Under the pieces are notes generated by a model. The model saw nothing but the letters and a program-made list of their open reading frames with translations, was not told the origin of the DNA and ran no database searches. The translations under genes were made by a program, and so were the position numbers. From positions 9,440,001 through 9,504,000 of the forward strand of contig NZ_CP085173.1 in assembly GCF_020616555.1 (NCBI RefSeq): 64,000 nt of DNA, read 5' to 3'. How positions within the stretch are numbered: position 1 is the first letter of the stretch; each line of letters begins with the position of its first letter. Source of the stretch: Streptomyces longhuiensis. Lineage in GTDB: Bacteria; Actinomycetota; Actinomycetes; Streptomycetales; Streptomycetaceae. This document shows positions 1 through 8,609 of this stretch, piece by piece.

Positions 1-1109
1 GCGAGCACGCCCTCGCGGTGACCCTGCAGCGCAGCCTGCTGCCGCGAGCCCTGCCCGAACAGAGCGCCCTCGAGGTGGGCTTTCGCTATCTCCCCGCACA
101 GTCGGGCGTGAGCGGCGACTGGTTCGACGTGATTCCGCTGTCGGGCAGCCGGGTCGCGCTGACCGTCGGCGACGTGGTCGGCCACGGCCTGCACGCCGCC
201 GCCACCATGGGCCGGCTGCGGACCGCGGTGCACAACTTCGCCTCGCTCGATCTGCCGCCCGACGAGGTGCTGAGCCACGTGGACGACCTCGTCGGCGGCA
301 TCGACCAGGACGAGTCGGATGCGGAGAGCGCCACGGGCATCGTGGGTGCGACCTGTCTGTACGCGATCTACGACCCGGTGACGCGCCGCTGTGTCGTGGC
401 GCGTGCCGGGCACCTGGCGCCGGCTCTGATCCTCCCCGACGGCAGCGTCACCTTCATGGATCTGCCGACCGGGCCACCCCTCGGTCTGGGCGGGCTGCCC
501 TTCCAGACCGCCGAGCTGGACCTTCCGGACGGCGCTCAGCTCGTCCTGTACACCGATGGCCTCATCGAGGACCGCAAGCGCGATCTGGACGTGGGCATGG
601 AGCTGCTGCGCCAAGCGCTGTCGGGCCACCCCGACAGGTCGCCCGACGAGAGCTGCCAGGCCGTGCTCGACGAGTTGCTGCCCGGGCGTCCCACCGACGA
701 CGTCGCCCTGCTGATCGCCCGCATGCGGGGGCTGCCGCGCGACCGGATCGCCGACTGGGACGTGCCGCTCGACCCGGCCGCCGTCGCGGGGATGCGCGAC
801 ACGGTGGCCGGCAAGCTCGACGAGTGGGGCCTGTCCGAGCTGGCCTTCAGTGTGGAACTCGTGCTGAGCGAGCTGATCACCAACGCGATCCGTTACGGCT
901 CCGAGCCGATCCACGTACGGCTGATCCGCGACCGGACGCTCATCGTCGAGGTCGCCGACGGCAGCAGCACCTCCCCGCACCTGCGGTATGCCGCGACGAT
1001 GGACGAGGGTGGCCGCGGCCTGTTCCTGGTGTCGCAGATCGCCGAGCGCTGGGGCACCCGGTACACGTCCCAGGGCAAGGTGATCTGGGCCGAACATGCC
1101 CTTCCGTAG
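1..1109 (+). CDS. SpoIIE-type PP2C phosphatase with C-terminal anti-sigma HATPase domain (5' end outside window)
   Basis: The reading frame is open from the first base, so the N-terminal sensory part lies outside the window. What remains starts at the end of a linker (TLQRSLLP), then a PP2C/SpoIIE phosphatase domain with GDWFDVIPL and GDVVGHGLHAA (metal-binding Asp residues), then a GHKL/HATPase_c_2 domain with LSELITNAIRYG (N-box) and DEGGRGLFLV (G-box). In this family the phosphatase acts on anti-anti-sigma factors and the kinase-like domain on sigma/anti-anti-sigma partners. It is colinear with and clearly homologous to the last ~370 residues of the 950-aa protein at 36359-39211, so the missing part was probably similar. 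Which sigma factor is controlled cannot be told from the sequence. Confidence 0.9.
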   Translation, partial: EHALAVTLQRSLLPRALPEQSALEVGFRYLPAQSGVSGDWFDVIPLSGSRVALTVGDVVGHGLHAAATMGRLRTAVHNFASLDLPPDEVLSHVDDLVGGIDQDESDAESATGIVGATCLYAIYDPVTRRCVVARAGHLAPALILPDGSVTFMDLPTGPPLGLGGLPFQTAELDLPDGAQLVLYTDGLIEDRKRDLDVGMELLRQALSGHPDRSPDESCQAVLDELLPGRPTDDVALLIARMRGLPRDRIADWDVPLDPAAVAGMRDTVAGKLDEWGLSELAFSVELVLSELITNAIRYGSEPIHVRLIRDRTLIVEVADGSSTSPHLRYAATMDEGGRGLFLVSQIAERWGTRYTSQGKVIWAEHALP

Positions 1110-1440
1110 GTCTCCGAGGGGTTCGGCCCGGCCGCTCCATGGGGGAGAGGTGCCCGACGGCAACGGCGACGGGGCTCAGGGCGGGCGTGCTTGAGCGTGC
1201 TCAGGGTGGCGGGGTGGGCTGGGTGACGTCCGGGCGGAGGCCGGTGCGGACGCCGGTGATGACCACGTGTGATGCGGTGCGCGTCCCATCGTGCCGGACG
1301 AGCCGGGGGTTACAGGTTGTGACCGCTCCGCGTGCACCCGAACGCGCCACCCGGTACCGTCGAAAACGCGCGTTCCGCCCAAACCGTTGCGGCCTGGTCC
1401 CGTTTCGTGGCCGCCGATGTCGGCAGAGGAACGGGATCAC
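1110..1440. other. Intergenic stretch, no gene seen
   Basis: About 330 bp between the phosphatase and the first hydrolase. Open frames here are only extensions or shadows of neighbours. No convincing promoter or hairpin was identified, although it must carry the promoter for the hydrolase pair. Confidence 0.5.
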
Positions 1441-2988
1441 ATGCCAAAGCGCAGCATCCACGCGGTGACTGCCGCGGCCGCTCTGGCCTGCCTGGCAGCA
1501 TTCGTCACCACACCGATCAGCGCCTCGTCAGCAGCTGCCCAGGCCGCGGGGCCCAGCCCGGCAGCCCCCAGATTCGTGCCCGGCGCCTGTCCGAAGCCGC
1601 CCGAGCCCATCGAAGCGCTGAGCAAGGCACGTTGCGGTTTCCTGGAGGTCCCCGAGAACCGATCCCGCCCCGGCGGCCGGACCGTCAAGCTGGCCGTGGC
1701 GGTCATTCCCGCGGCTGCGGAGAAGCCCTCCGCGGACCCGGTGGTGTTCATGGCGGGCGGCCCCGGTGCCGACACGTTCGACGACATTCCCTTCCTCATG
1801 GACTCCGGCCTGAACAAGCACCGAGACCTGATCGTCATGGCCCAGCGCGGCAACCTCTACGACCAGCCGAACCTCGCCTGCCCTGAGGTCGACCGGTTCA
1901 ACGAACAGGCTGTGGGCCTGGGCTATGACTCGCAGCGGGCGGAACGACTCATGCTGAAGGCGGTGAAGGACTGCCGGGGCCGCCTGACCGCCGCCGGCGT
2001 CGACCTGAGCGCCTACAACACCACCGAGAACGCCGCCGACTTCGCCGACCTGCGCAAGGCGCTGGACATCCCCAAGTGGAACGTCTACGGCTACTCCTAC
2101 GGCAGCAACCTGGCCCTCACCTACCTGCGCCTGCACCCCGAGGGAGTCCGCGCGGTGGCGATCGACTCGGTCACACCTCCCCAGGTTGCGACCCTGCCGT
2201 GGGGATGGGGCAGCGCCGCCGAGGGAATCCACAACATCTTCCAGGCGTGCGCGGCGCAGCCCGCCTGCAAGACCCGGTACCCCGACCTCCCCCGCATGCT
2301 GACGGAGCAGGTGCGCAAGCTGGAGGCCCACCCCCAGACGTTGAACGTCACCCCGCCGAGCGGAGGAAAGCCCGTCAAGGTCGTCCTCGACGGAGGCGCG
2401 CTGCTGAACCTGATCGTCGCCTTCACCCCCCGGCCCAAGGACATGCCGGCGGCGCTCGACGAACTCAGCCGCGGAAACCCGAAGCGCTTCGCGCAGGCCC
2501 GCGCGGCCGGTTCCGTCCAGAACGTCGGCGCCTTCGCGCACGGCCTGACGAACTCGATAGCGTGCAGCGAGTGGGCTCCCGGTTACTCGGAATCCGACGT
2601 GCTGAAAGCGGGGCGCAAGGCCTTCCCCGGGTGGCCGGACACGGTCCTCGCCCAGGTGCCACAGCTGCCCTTCCAGTACCCGGTGTGCGGAATCTGGAAT
2701 GTTCCGGACCGCGCGAAGACACAGCGGGTGGCCACGGTCAGCTCAGTGCCCGCACTCCTCGTCTCCGGCACGTTCGACGTGAAGACCGGGGCGAGTTGGG
2801 CGAAGGGCGTAGCCCACAACCTGTCCCGCTCGACCGCCATACGGGTCCCCGGAATCGGCCACTGGGTTGTCCCGCAATCACCTTGCGCGCAGCGCGTGCT
2901 GGCGTCGTTCCTCGCTCGCCCGACCGCCCCCGACACCTCGTGCGTGGACGATCTCGAGCCCGAACCGTTCACGATCACCCCGAAATGA
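1441..2988 (+). CDS. Secreted alpha/beta hydrolase (tripeptidyl aminopeptidase-like)
   Basis: A 515-aa exported alpha/beta-hydrolase of the actinobacterial SlpD/E-TAP type, which removes short peptides from protein N-termini outside the cell. The start at ATG 1441 is chosen because AGAGGAA lies just upstream and the first ~35 residues form a Sec signal peptide (KR, then an Ala/Leu-rich core, then SASSAAAQA). The nucleophile elbow GYSYG puts Ser at residue ~219. The C-terminal TAP-like domain supplies Asp ~446 (GTFD) and His ~474 (GIGH). An oxyanion segment MAGGPGA is present near residue 105. The next gene, 12 bp downstream, is a paralogue, so the two are probably co-transcribed. The substrate is not known; esterase activity is an alternative. 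Confidence 0.88.
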   Translation: MPKRSIHAVTAAAALACLAAFVTTPISASSAAAQAAGPSPAAPRFVPGACPKPPEPIEALSKARCGFLEVPENRSRPGGRTVKLAVAVIPAAAEKPSADPVVFMAGGPGADTFDDIPFLMDSGLNKHRDLIVMAQRGNLYDQPNLACPEVDRFNEQAVGLGYDSQRAERLMLKAVKDCRGRLTAAGVDLSAYNTTENAADFADLRKALDIPKWNVYGYSYGSNLALTYLRLHPEGVRAVAIDSVTPPQVATLPWGWGSAAEGIHNIFQACAAQPACKTRYPDLPRMLTEQVRKLEAHPQTLNVTPPSGGKPVKVVLDGGALLNLIVAFTPRPKDMPAALDELSRGNPKRFAQARAAGSVQNVGAFAHGLTNSIACSEWAPGYSESDVLKAGRKAFPGWPDTVLAQVPQLPFQYPVCGIWNVPDRAKTQRVATVSSVPALLVSGTFDVKTGASWAKGVAHNLSRSTAIRVPGIGHWVVPQSPCAQRVLASFLARPTAPDTSCVDDLEPEPFTITPK

Positions 2989-3000
2989 CTGGGAGGGCAG

Positions 3001-4611
3001 ATGACTCTCCGCCACGCGCCCCGTCGTCGGCACACCGTACGACGACTCCGGGCCACGTCGGTCGGCACAGCAACCGGTCTCCTCGTCACCGGCCTGCTCG
3101 CAGCGCCCGCTCAGACACAGTCCCGCACGGGCGCCAGCACCGGCCCCGAGGCGCCCATCGGCACGGCCGCCCGCACAGTGGGCGACGCCCGCTACGAACC
3201 AGGCCCCTGCCCCAAGACGCCGGAACCGATCGAGGCGCTCAAAGAGGCCCGCTGCGGATCCCTCACCGTGCCCGAGAACCGCGCCAAGCCGAACGGTAAA
3301 ACCATCAAACTCGGTGTCGCGATCGTGCCCGCCAAGTCCGCCACACCGAAACCCGACCCCATCGTGTGGCTCGCGGGCGGACCTGGGGACGACGCGGTCG
3401 GGGAGGCACAGATGGCGATCGACGGCGGCCTCAACCGCGACCGAGACGTGATCCTCATGTCCCAACGCGGTACGTACTCGGCCGAGCCGAACCTCCTGTG
3501 CCCCAACATCGACCGCTTCAACGCGCAAGCGGTCGGCCTCGTCTACGACGCGCCGTCCACCGAACGCCTCCACGTCGAGGCCACGAAAGCCTGCCACGAC
3601 AAACTGGCGGCCCCTGGCATCGACCTCAGTGCCTACAACGACACCGAGAGCGCCGCCGACTACGACGACCTGCGCACCGCGCTCGCCATCAAGCAGTGGA
3701 ACCTGTACGCCATCTCCTACGGCACTCACCTGGCACTCGTCTACATGCGCCTGCACCCCCACGGGCTCCGCTCGGTGGGCCTCGACGGCATACTGCCGCC
3801 GTCCAAAGGCGGGTCGGCCCTCACCTGGAGCAGCGCCCGGCAGGGCTTCGACGGTCTGTTCAAGGCCTGCGCGGACCAGCCCGCGTGCAACAAGCGCTAC
3901 CCGAACCTGTCGGCCACCTTCGACAGGCTCGTCCGCGACCTCGAAGCCAAGCCGGTCACCACCACGGTCAAGCTCCCCGGCAGCGACAAGCCGGTGAAGG
4001 TCGTACTGGACGGCGGCGCCCTGGTGAACTGGATGACCTCCGCCACCCACGTCGCGCCCCAAGTACCCATCGCCCTCGACGAGCTGGCGCACGGCAAGCC
4101 CCAGCGGATCGCCCAGCAGTGGGCCGGAGGCAAGCTCAGCCCCCAGGCCATCGGCAGGGTTGCGCACGGACTCGTCTACGGCGTCTTCTGCAGCGCGTGG
4201 ACGCCGTACGAGAGCGAGGAAGAGGCGCTGCGAGCCGGAAAGGAAGCGTTCCCGTCCTTCCCCCGCTCGGTCCAGGCCCAAGCTCCGCAACTCACCTTCC
4301 TCCGCCCGGACTGCGACGTCTGGAACGTCCCCGCCGCACCACCCTCGATCCGGGACAAGACCCGCGGCGACATCCCCACCCTCGCCCTGTCCGGCAGCTT
4401 CGACTCCCAGACAGGCGCGGACAACGGCCCGTACGTCGCCAGCACGTTGACCAAGGCCAAGGTCGTCACGGTCCCGTACGAGCCGCACGTGGTGTTCGCC
4501 ACCTCGAAGTGCGCCCAGGAGATCGCCGTCTCCTTCTTCAACACCCCGGCCGCACCGAAGACCGCGTGCCTGAAGAGCCTCGAACCGCCCAAGTTCCAGA
4601 TCGGTCACTGA
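3001..4611 (+). CDS. Secreted alpha/beta hydrolase, tandem paralogue of the preceding gene
   Basis: A 536-aa protein colinear with the upstream hydrolase (same FVPGACPK/YEPGPCPK start of the mature region, same cysteine pattern, same C-terminal TAP-like domain), so it arose by tandem duplication. ATG 3001 has GGGAGG 6 bp upstream. A long arginine-rich n-region precedes a hydrophobic signal segment, which could be twin-arginine-like but lacks a clean RRxFLK motif. Likely catalytic residues are Ser ~239 in AISYG, Asp ~468 (GSFD) and His ~496 (EPHVV). The first Gly of the GxSxG elbow is Ala and the residue before the His differs from the paralogue, so substrate preference may have shifted. The gene ends convergently with the methyltransferase-NUDIX gene. 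Confidence 0.86.
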   Translation: MTLRHAPRRRHTVRRLRATSVGTATGLLVTGLLAAPAQTQSRTGASTGPEAPIGTAARTVGDARYEPGPCPKTPEPIEALKEARCGSLTVPENRAKPNGKTIKLGVAIVPAKSATPKPDPIVWLAGGPGDDAVGEAQMAIDGGLNRDRDVILMSQRGTYSAEPNLLCPNIDRFNAQAVGLVYDAPSTERLHVEATKACHDKLAAPGIDLSAYNDTESAADYDDLRTALAIKQWNLYAISYGTHLALVYMRLHPHGLRSVGLDGILPPSKGGSALTWSSARQGFDGLFKACADQPACNKRYPNLSATFDRLVRDLEAKPVTTTVKLPGSDKPVKVVLDGGALVNWMTSATHVAPQVPIALDELAHGKPQRIAQQWAGGKLSPQAIGRVAHGLVYGVFCSAWTPYESEEEALRAGKEAFPSFPRSVQAQAPQLTFLRPDCDVWNVPAAPPSIRDKTRGDIPTLALSGSFDSQTGADNGPYVASTLTKAKVVTVPYEPHVVFATSKCAQEIAVSFFNTPAAPKTACLKSLEPPKFQIGH

Positions 4612-4752
4612 GTCGCCGACGACTCCACCGAACACCGACCCCCGAACGCCGTGCACGGGCGTGGCTGGGGTGAGCCAGGCGACCTCGGCCGTACGGTCGG
4701 CGCCATCCTGATCGGCATGGGCTGCCGCTCGCGGATCGCGGTGCTGACACTC

Positions 4753-5955
4753 CTACCTCTCTGGCGGCGCCGAGCAGACCGAGTGTGGCGTGGGGGCGTA
4801 GGGCGTGAAGTGCGCGGAGGTGTGGTCGATGGGGAGGTCGAGGCGCCAGGCGGTGAGGATCTGGGCGCTGCATACGAACAGGCCGTCGGGCAATTGGTCC
4901 AGGGGGTACCACGCCCAGTCGCCGACGCTCTCGTCCGGTTGCGTTGCCGGCCGGCCCTGCCACGCGCTGACGACGGCGCCGACCGTGACGCGTACGACGT
5001 CCTCGACGTGGTCGACCAGCGTGCCCAGGAGCGTGACGTCGTCCGGCCGGGCGGACAGGCCGGTTTCTTCGGCGAGTTCGCGGATCACCGTCTCTTCGAA
5101 GGATTCTCCGGCTTCGACGGTGCCGCCGGGCAGTTCGAGGGTGCCGCGGCGGTGACGGCCCAGGAGCAGGCCCTGATCGCTGACGATGATCGCGCCGACA
5201 CCGACGGCCGCGTGAGCAGCGGGCGCCCGGGTGCCGCGGGGCCGACTGGTGATGCGTGCGGGCCGGTTCGGGAGTCGCCGGGCTCGGATGAGCTGCTGTA
5301 CGACGGGGACGCTCTCGTCGGGATGCCGCAGGAGGTCGATGGCTTCGACGCGGAAGCCGTACTCGGTGAGCAGGTCCTCCCACAACTGTGGTGCCAGGAC
5401 CCACATCTGGGTGGCCAGCGGCGGGTCGTCCCTCAGCCGGATCATCTGTTCCCGGGGCGCGACCGTGGTGGACGGGCTCCGGTCGTGCAGGTCGGTGTGC
5501 AGGAGCGAGAGGACCAACGGCGCCCCGGGGTTCAGCCCTGCGCGCAGCGCGGGCAGGGTGCGGTGCGGATCGGCGAAGGCCAGGGAACCGATGGCGTAGG
5601 CGGCGTCGTAGGGTTCGACGGCCCTGAGGTGGTCGACGACGTCGCCCTGCACGAACTCGACGTGGGGAACCTCGGAGTGGGTACTGATGGCGCGCTGGTG
5701 CTGGGTGGGCGACAGCTCGATCCCGGTCACGCGCGCGCCGTGGGTCTGTGCCAGGTGTACGGCGTGGTGGCCGGCCCCTGAGCCGATGTCCAGGACGCGC
5801 CGTCCGGAGATGTCGCCGAGAACCTCGACACCGGGACCGACCCGGTCCCAGGGCGTCCAGTTCAGCTGTTGCGGCACGGGCGGCATGAACGCACGGTCGA
5901 GTTGACGCCGTCCGTAGACGGTCCAGGCATCGGCGTTGACGTCTTCAGCGGTCAT
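4753..5955 (-). CDS. Bifunctional class I SAM methyltransferase / NUDIX hydrolase
   Basis: A 400-aa fusion. Residues ~1-220 are a class I methyltransferase with motif I VLDIGSGAG (~54-62), an acidic loop GIELSP and a motif II-like QGDVVDHL. Residues ~240-390 are a NUDIX domain whose complete box begins at GGTVEAGE and ends REL-AEETGL (~277-300), so both halves look catalytically competent. The start at 5955 (MTAEDVNADAW) is preferred over upstream codons because AAGGGAG lies 6-12 bp before it. This fusion is known in Streptomyces, but its substrate is not; a nucleotide-linked metabolite handled by both activities is an inference. The gene is single, with a broken methyltransferase fragment directly upstream. 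Confidence 0.85.
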   Translation of the reverse strand: MTAEDVNADAWTVYGRRQLDRAFMPPVPQQLNWTPWDRVGPGVEVLGDISGRRVLDIGSGAGHHAVHLAQTHGARVTGIELSPTQHQRAISTHSEVPHVEFVQGDVVDHLRAVEPYDAAYAIGSLAFADPHRTLPALRAGLNPGAPLVLSLLHTDLHDRSPSTTVAPREQMIRLRDDPPLATQMWVLAPQLWEDLLTEYGFRVEAIDLLRHPDESVPVVQQLIRARRLPNRPARITSRPRGTRAPAAHAAVGVGAIIVSDQGLLLGRHRRGTLELPGGTVEAGESFEETVIRELAEETGLSARPDDVTLLGTLVDHVEDVVRVTVGAVVSAWQGRPATQPDESVGDWAWYPLDQLPDGLFVCSAQILTAWRLDLPIDHTSAHFTPYAPTPHSVCSAPPER

Positions 5956-6014
5956 GTTAACTCCCTTGATCGATGGGCGGGTTGGTGCCAACTGCCTCCA
6001 GAATGACGGGCCGG

Positions 6015-6290
6015 TCACGTGGTGGTGGGGCATCGGCCCTCAGCGATCATGTGAAGTCGGGGCAGATGCCAGGTGTCGACGGTGACGATCACGGCATCGA
6101 ATCCACTGTCGGGTACAACATCGGCCGGCCGGCGCTCTGCGTCAGCGGTGATGACACGGACGCGGTCATGTCCGGTGGCGCTGAGGAAGCGGGTGGCGCG
6201 GTCGGTGACGGCGGCGTCGATGTCGACGGGGGTGACGTTCCCTGGGCCTACGACTTCGGCGATCAGAGCGGCATTTTGAGATGCTCCTTG
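6015..6290 (-). pseudogene. Remnant of a PCMT-like protein methyltransferase
   Basis: Read on the minus strand, one frame gives NAALIAEVVG, then VTPVDIDAAVTDRATRFL, then HDRVRVITADAE and FDAVIVTVDTWHLP before a stop. This is the order seen around the SAM site of protein-L-isoaspartate O-methyltransferase-like enzymes (the VDID acidic loop and the DxVIVT segment). The N-terminal part and the rest of the catalytic domain are missing, and upstream the frame runs into unrelated sequence, so this is a decayed fragment. The frame is not the longest open one here, so it is easy to miss. Confidence 0.6.
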
Positions 6291-6465
6291 AGCTGAAGCC
6301 CGAGGATTCTGGCCGTTCCGTGCGGGAAGCTGTGCCGCTACGTGGCACGGTTTCCGGTCCTGAATGCCTGCAGCGACTATCCGCCCGACGGCCGCAGAGT
6401 TCAGGGAGGTTCACGAAAGCCGCCTATTGCGACATTTGTGCCTCTTAATCGTTTCTCGAACTATT

Positions 6466-6479
6466 CACTACATATAGTG
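6466..6479. promoter_or_regulatory. A+T-rich inverted repeat upstream of the glycine-rich protein gene
   Basis: CACTA-CATA-TAGTG, a 5-bp perfect inverted repeat with a 4-bp spacer, sits inside the most A+T-rich stretch of this neighbourhood (about 6420-6482), 85-100 bp before the GTG start at 6565. The position fits a promoter/operator for that gene. No regulator can be assigned. Confidence 0.35.
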
Positions 6480-6564
6480 CGCCTGCGTGTGTTGCTGTCC
6501 GGCGCGAGGCGTCTGGCCTGCCGCCGGTCACACGCGTACCCGGGACACGGAATCGGAGACATCG

Positions 6565-8262
6565 GTGAGTAGAAGACAGGCGCAGCAGTTTCCCGTGACC
6601 GCACGGCAGGAGGCGCGGCGGGCAGTCGTCGGCAGCGGGAGGCGGTGGTGGGACTCGGGCACCCCGATGGTCCTGTGCATGGCGTTGTCCGGGCTCGCGC
6701 TGGTCCCGATGGCCGCGGCCACGGCTGGAGCTGCGCCTGCGGCGAAGGCGCCTCGTGCGGTCAGCCTGACGCACACGTTCTCCTTCAGTGGAGTCCCGGA
6801 GAGCTTCACCCTTCCGGCGAACACGACGGCGACGATCACCGCGGACGCCGCCGGCGGCGGCAGCTCCCGCGCTTTCACATGTGGCTTCGGCGTCAACGCG
6901 GTCGGCGGTACGGGGGCACGGGTCGTCACCACCCTTGCGGCCTCCGCGACTCCGACGACCCTGACAGTCAACGTGGGCGGAGCCGGAGCCAAGGGATGCG
7001 GCGGTGGCTCCGGCGCCGGAGGCTACAACGGCGGCGGCAACGGTGGCAGCGCCAATACCAACTCCGCAGGCGGCGGCGGGGCTTCCAGCATCGCGGCAGG
7101 CGGCAGCCTCCTGGTGGTGGCAGGCGGAGGCGGCGGAGCCCAGGGCCGCCCCGGGATCGTGCCCGTGACCGGCGACGGAGGCAATGGCGGAACCCCTGAC
7201 GGCGCCGTCGGAGCCAACGGTCGCAACAACGGCCCCAACACCAACGAGGGGCAGGGTGGTGGCGGAGGCAGCACCACCACCGGAACAGGAGGCGCCGGCG
7301 GTGCGCCCGGGTCCGTTCCGCCGTGCGTGGCGACCGCCGGCACCGGGGGAGGAAGCTTCTCCGGCACGACCGTCGGCAGCGGAGGTGCCGGGGGCAGCAG
7401 TTCCACCGGCTGCAGCGGTGCCATCAGCGGTGGCGGGGGCGGCGGAGGCGGCTACTACGGCGGAGGCGGGGGCGGCTCTGCGGCCGCCGTCGTCAACTTC
7501 GCCACCGGGGGCAGCGGGGGCGGCGGAAGCAGCTTCGCCACCCCGACAGGCACCGGCACCGCCTTCAGCCTCTCGCCCGTGGGCACATTCGACACGAACG
7601 GTCAGGTGACGATCAGCTACGAAGTCCCGGACCTGGCCTTCACCACGACCAGCCCACTGCCCGGCGCGACGCAGAACAGCTCCTACTCCACCACCCTGCA
7701 GACCGCTGGCGGCACCGGCAACCCCACCTTCGCCGTCACCAGCGGAGCTCTGCTTCCCGGCCTCACCCTCAACACCACCACGGGCGCCGTCACCGGCACC
7801 CCGACCACGACCGGCACCTTCACCTTCAGCGTCACAGCCACCGACTCCGACCCGGATGTCCCGGCGGCCGTACGGCAGTTCACCATCACCGTCCAGGCCC
7901 CCACCTGTGCCACCGCCACCCCGACCATCACCGGCACCAACGGCGCCAACGTACTCATCGGCACCCCTGGTGACGACGTCATCTTCGGCCTCGGCGGCAG
8001 CGACTACATCGACGGCCGCGGCGGCAACGACATCCTGTGCGGCGGTGCCGACAACGACCGCGTCATCGGCGGCGACGGCAACGACCGCATCGAAGGCCAG
8101 GACGGCGCCGATATCCTCACCGGCGGCAACGGCAACGATGCTCTCTTCGGCGGCAACGGCAACGACGTCCAGGACGGCGGATCCGGCACCGACACCAACA
8201 ACGGCGGCCCCGGCCGCAACGTCTGCGTCCGCCCCCTCTCCGGACCGGGCTGCACCATCTGA
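6565..8262 (+). CDS. Secreted glycine-rich protein with putative Ig domain and RTX-type calcium-binding repeats
   Basis: A 565-aa predicted exported protein. GTG 6565 follows a CGGAG box. Residues ~30-60 form a signal peptide ending near TAGAAPAAK. A jelly-roll-like segment and a long Gly/Ser/Asn-rich region (~80-330) with many GGGG and GGNGG runs come next, then a putative Ig-like (He_PIG-type) domain (~350-450: GLTLNTTTGAVTGTPTTTGT), and finally five or six RTX nonapeptide-like repeats (GGNDILCGG, GDGNDRIEG, GNGNDALFGG, GNGNDVQDGG) that normally bind Ca2+. RTX proteins usually leave by type I secretion, but here the N-terminal Sec signal suggests general export. It is probably a cell-surface or matrix protein. 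The Gly-rich part resembles mycobacterial PGRS proteins in composition only. Confidence 0.8.
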   Translation: MSRRQAQQFPVTARQEARRAVVGSGRRWWDSGTPMVLCMALSGLALVPMAAATAGAAPAAKAPRAVSLTHTFSFSGVPESFTLPANTTATITADAAGGGSSRAFTCGFGVNAVGGTGARVVTTLAASATPTTLTVNVGGAGAKGCGGGSGAGGYNGGGNGGSANTNSAGGGGASSIAAGGSLLVVAGGGGGAQGRPGIVPVTGDGGNGGTPDGAVGANGRNNGPNTNEGQGGGGGSTTTGTGGAGGAPGSVPPCVATAGTGGGSFSGTTVGSGGAGGSSSTGCSGAISGGGGGGGGYYGGGGGGSAAAVVNFATGGSGGGGSSFATPTGTGTAFSLSPVGTFDTNGQVTISYEVPDLAFTTTSPLPGATQNSSYSTTLQTAGGTGNPTFAVTSGALLPGLTLNTTTGAVTGTPTTTGTFTFSVTATDSDPDVPAAVRQFTITVQAPTCATATPTITGTNGANVLIGTPGDDVIFGLGGSDYIDGRGGNDILCGGADNDRVIGGDGNDRIEGQDGADILTGGNGNDALFGGNGNDVQDGGSGTDTNNGGPGRNVCVRPLSGPGCTI

Positions 8263-8609
8263 CAATGCAGTGTGAGACCACTGCTGACACCCATCCAGGT
8301 GACGGCAGTTCACAGCGTGCGGCCGACCGGCATCTGTGAGGATCCGGAGCCGACTGCCACACAGCAACGAAGTGCAACAACACACTCGACCGCAGCCGAC
8401 CGCAGCCGACCGCCGACAACTGCCGGTGGTCGGCTGACCAGTTCGTCCGGGTCCCGTTGGCGGACTCGTTGCGGCAGCCATCGCGGTCACCATGTGGGTC
8501 ATGCGGGTGCAGGCCGACTTGCTGCACGGCTCGCAGTGTGCGGCAGCGCCGATGGACGCCTTCCACGGATGCTTGCTCTCAGGTGGCGGGAGTTGGACCT
8601 CGCCAGCGA
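8263..8609. other. Intergenic stretch with a short tandem repeat
   Basis: No gene seen. A 10-bp unit (GACCGCAGCC type) is repeated about two and a half times near 8387-8412. The stretch lies between two convergently transcribed genes, but no clean terminator hairpin was identified. Confidence 0.4.

Noticed and set aside
1291..1440. Upstream extension of the first hydrolase to 565 aa
   Set aside because: The extension would put 50 unrelated residues before a clear signal peptide, and the Shine-Dalgarno is at the internal ATG 1441.
2878..4656. 592-aa minus-strand frame over the second hydrolase
   Set aside because: Antisense shadow with Gly/Arg/Val-rich composition and no domain; the plus strand encodes an obvious hydrolase.
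7020..7520. GGCGGC-rich tract as a repeat array or CRISPR-like element
   Set aside because: It is coding sequence for glycine runs, with no regular unit and spacer structure.
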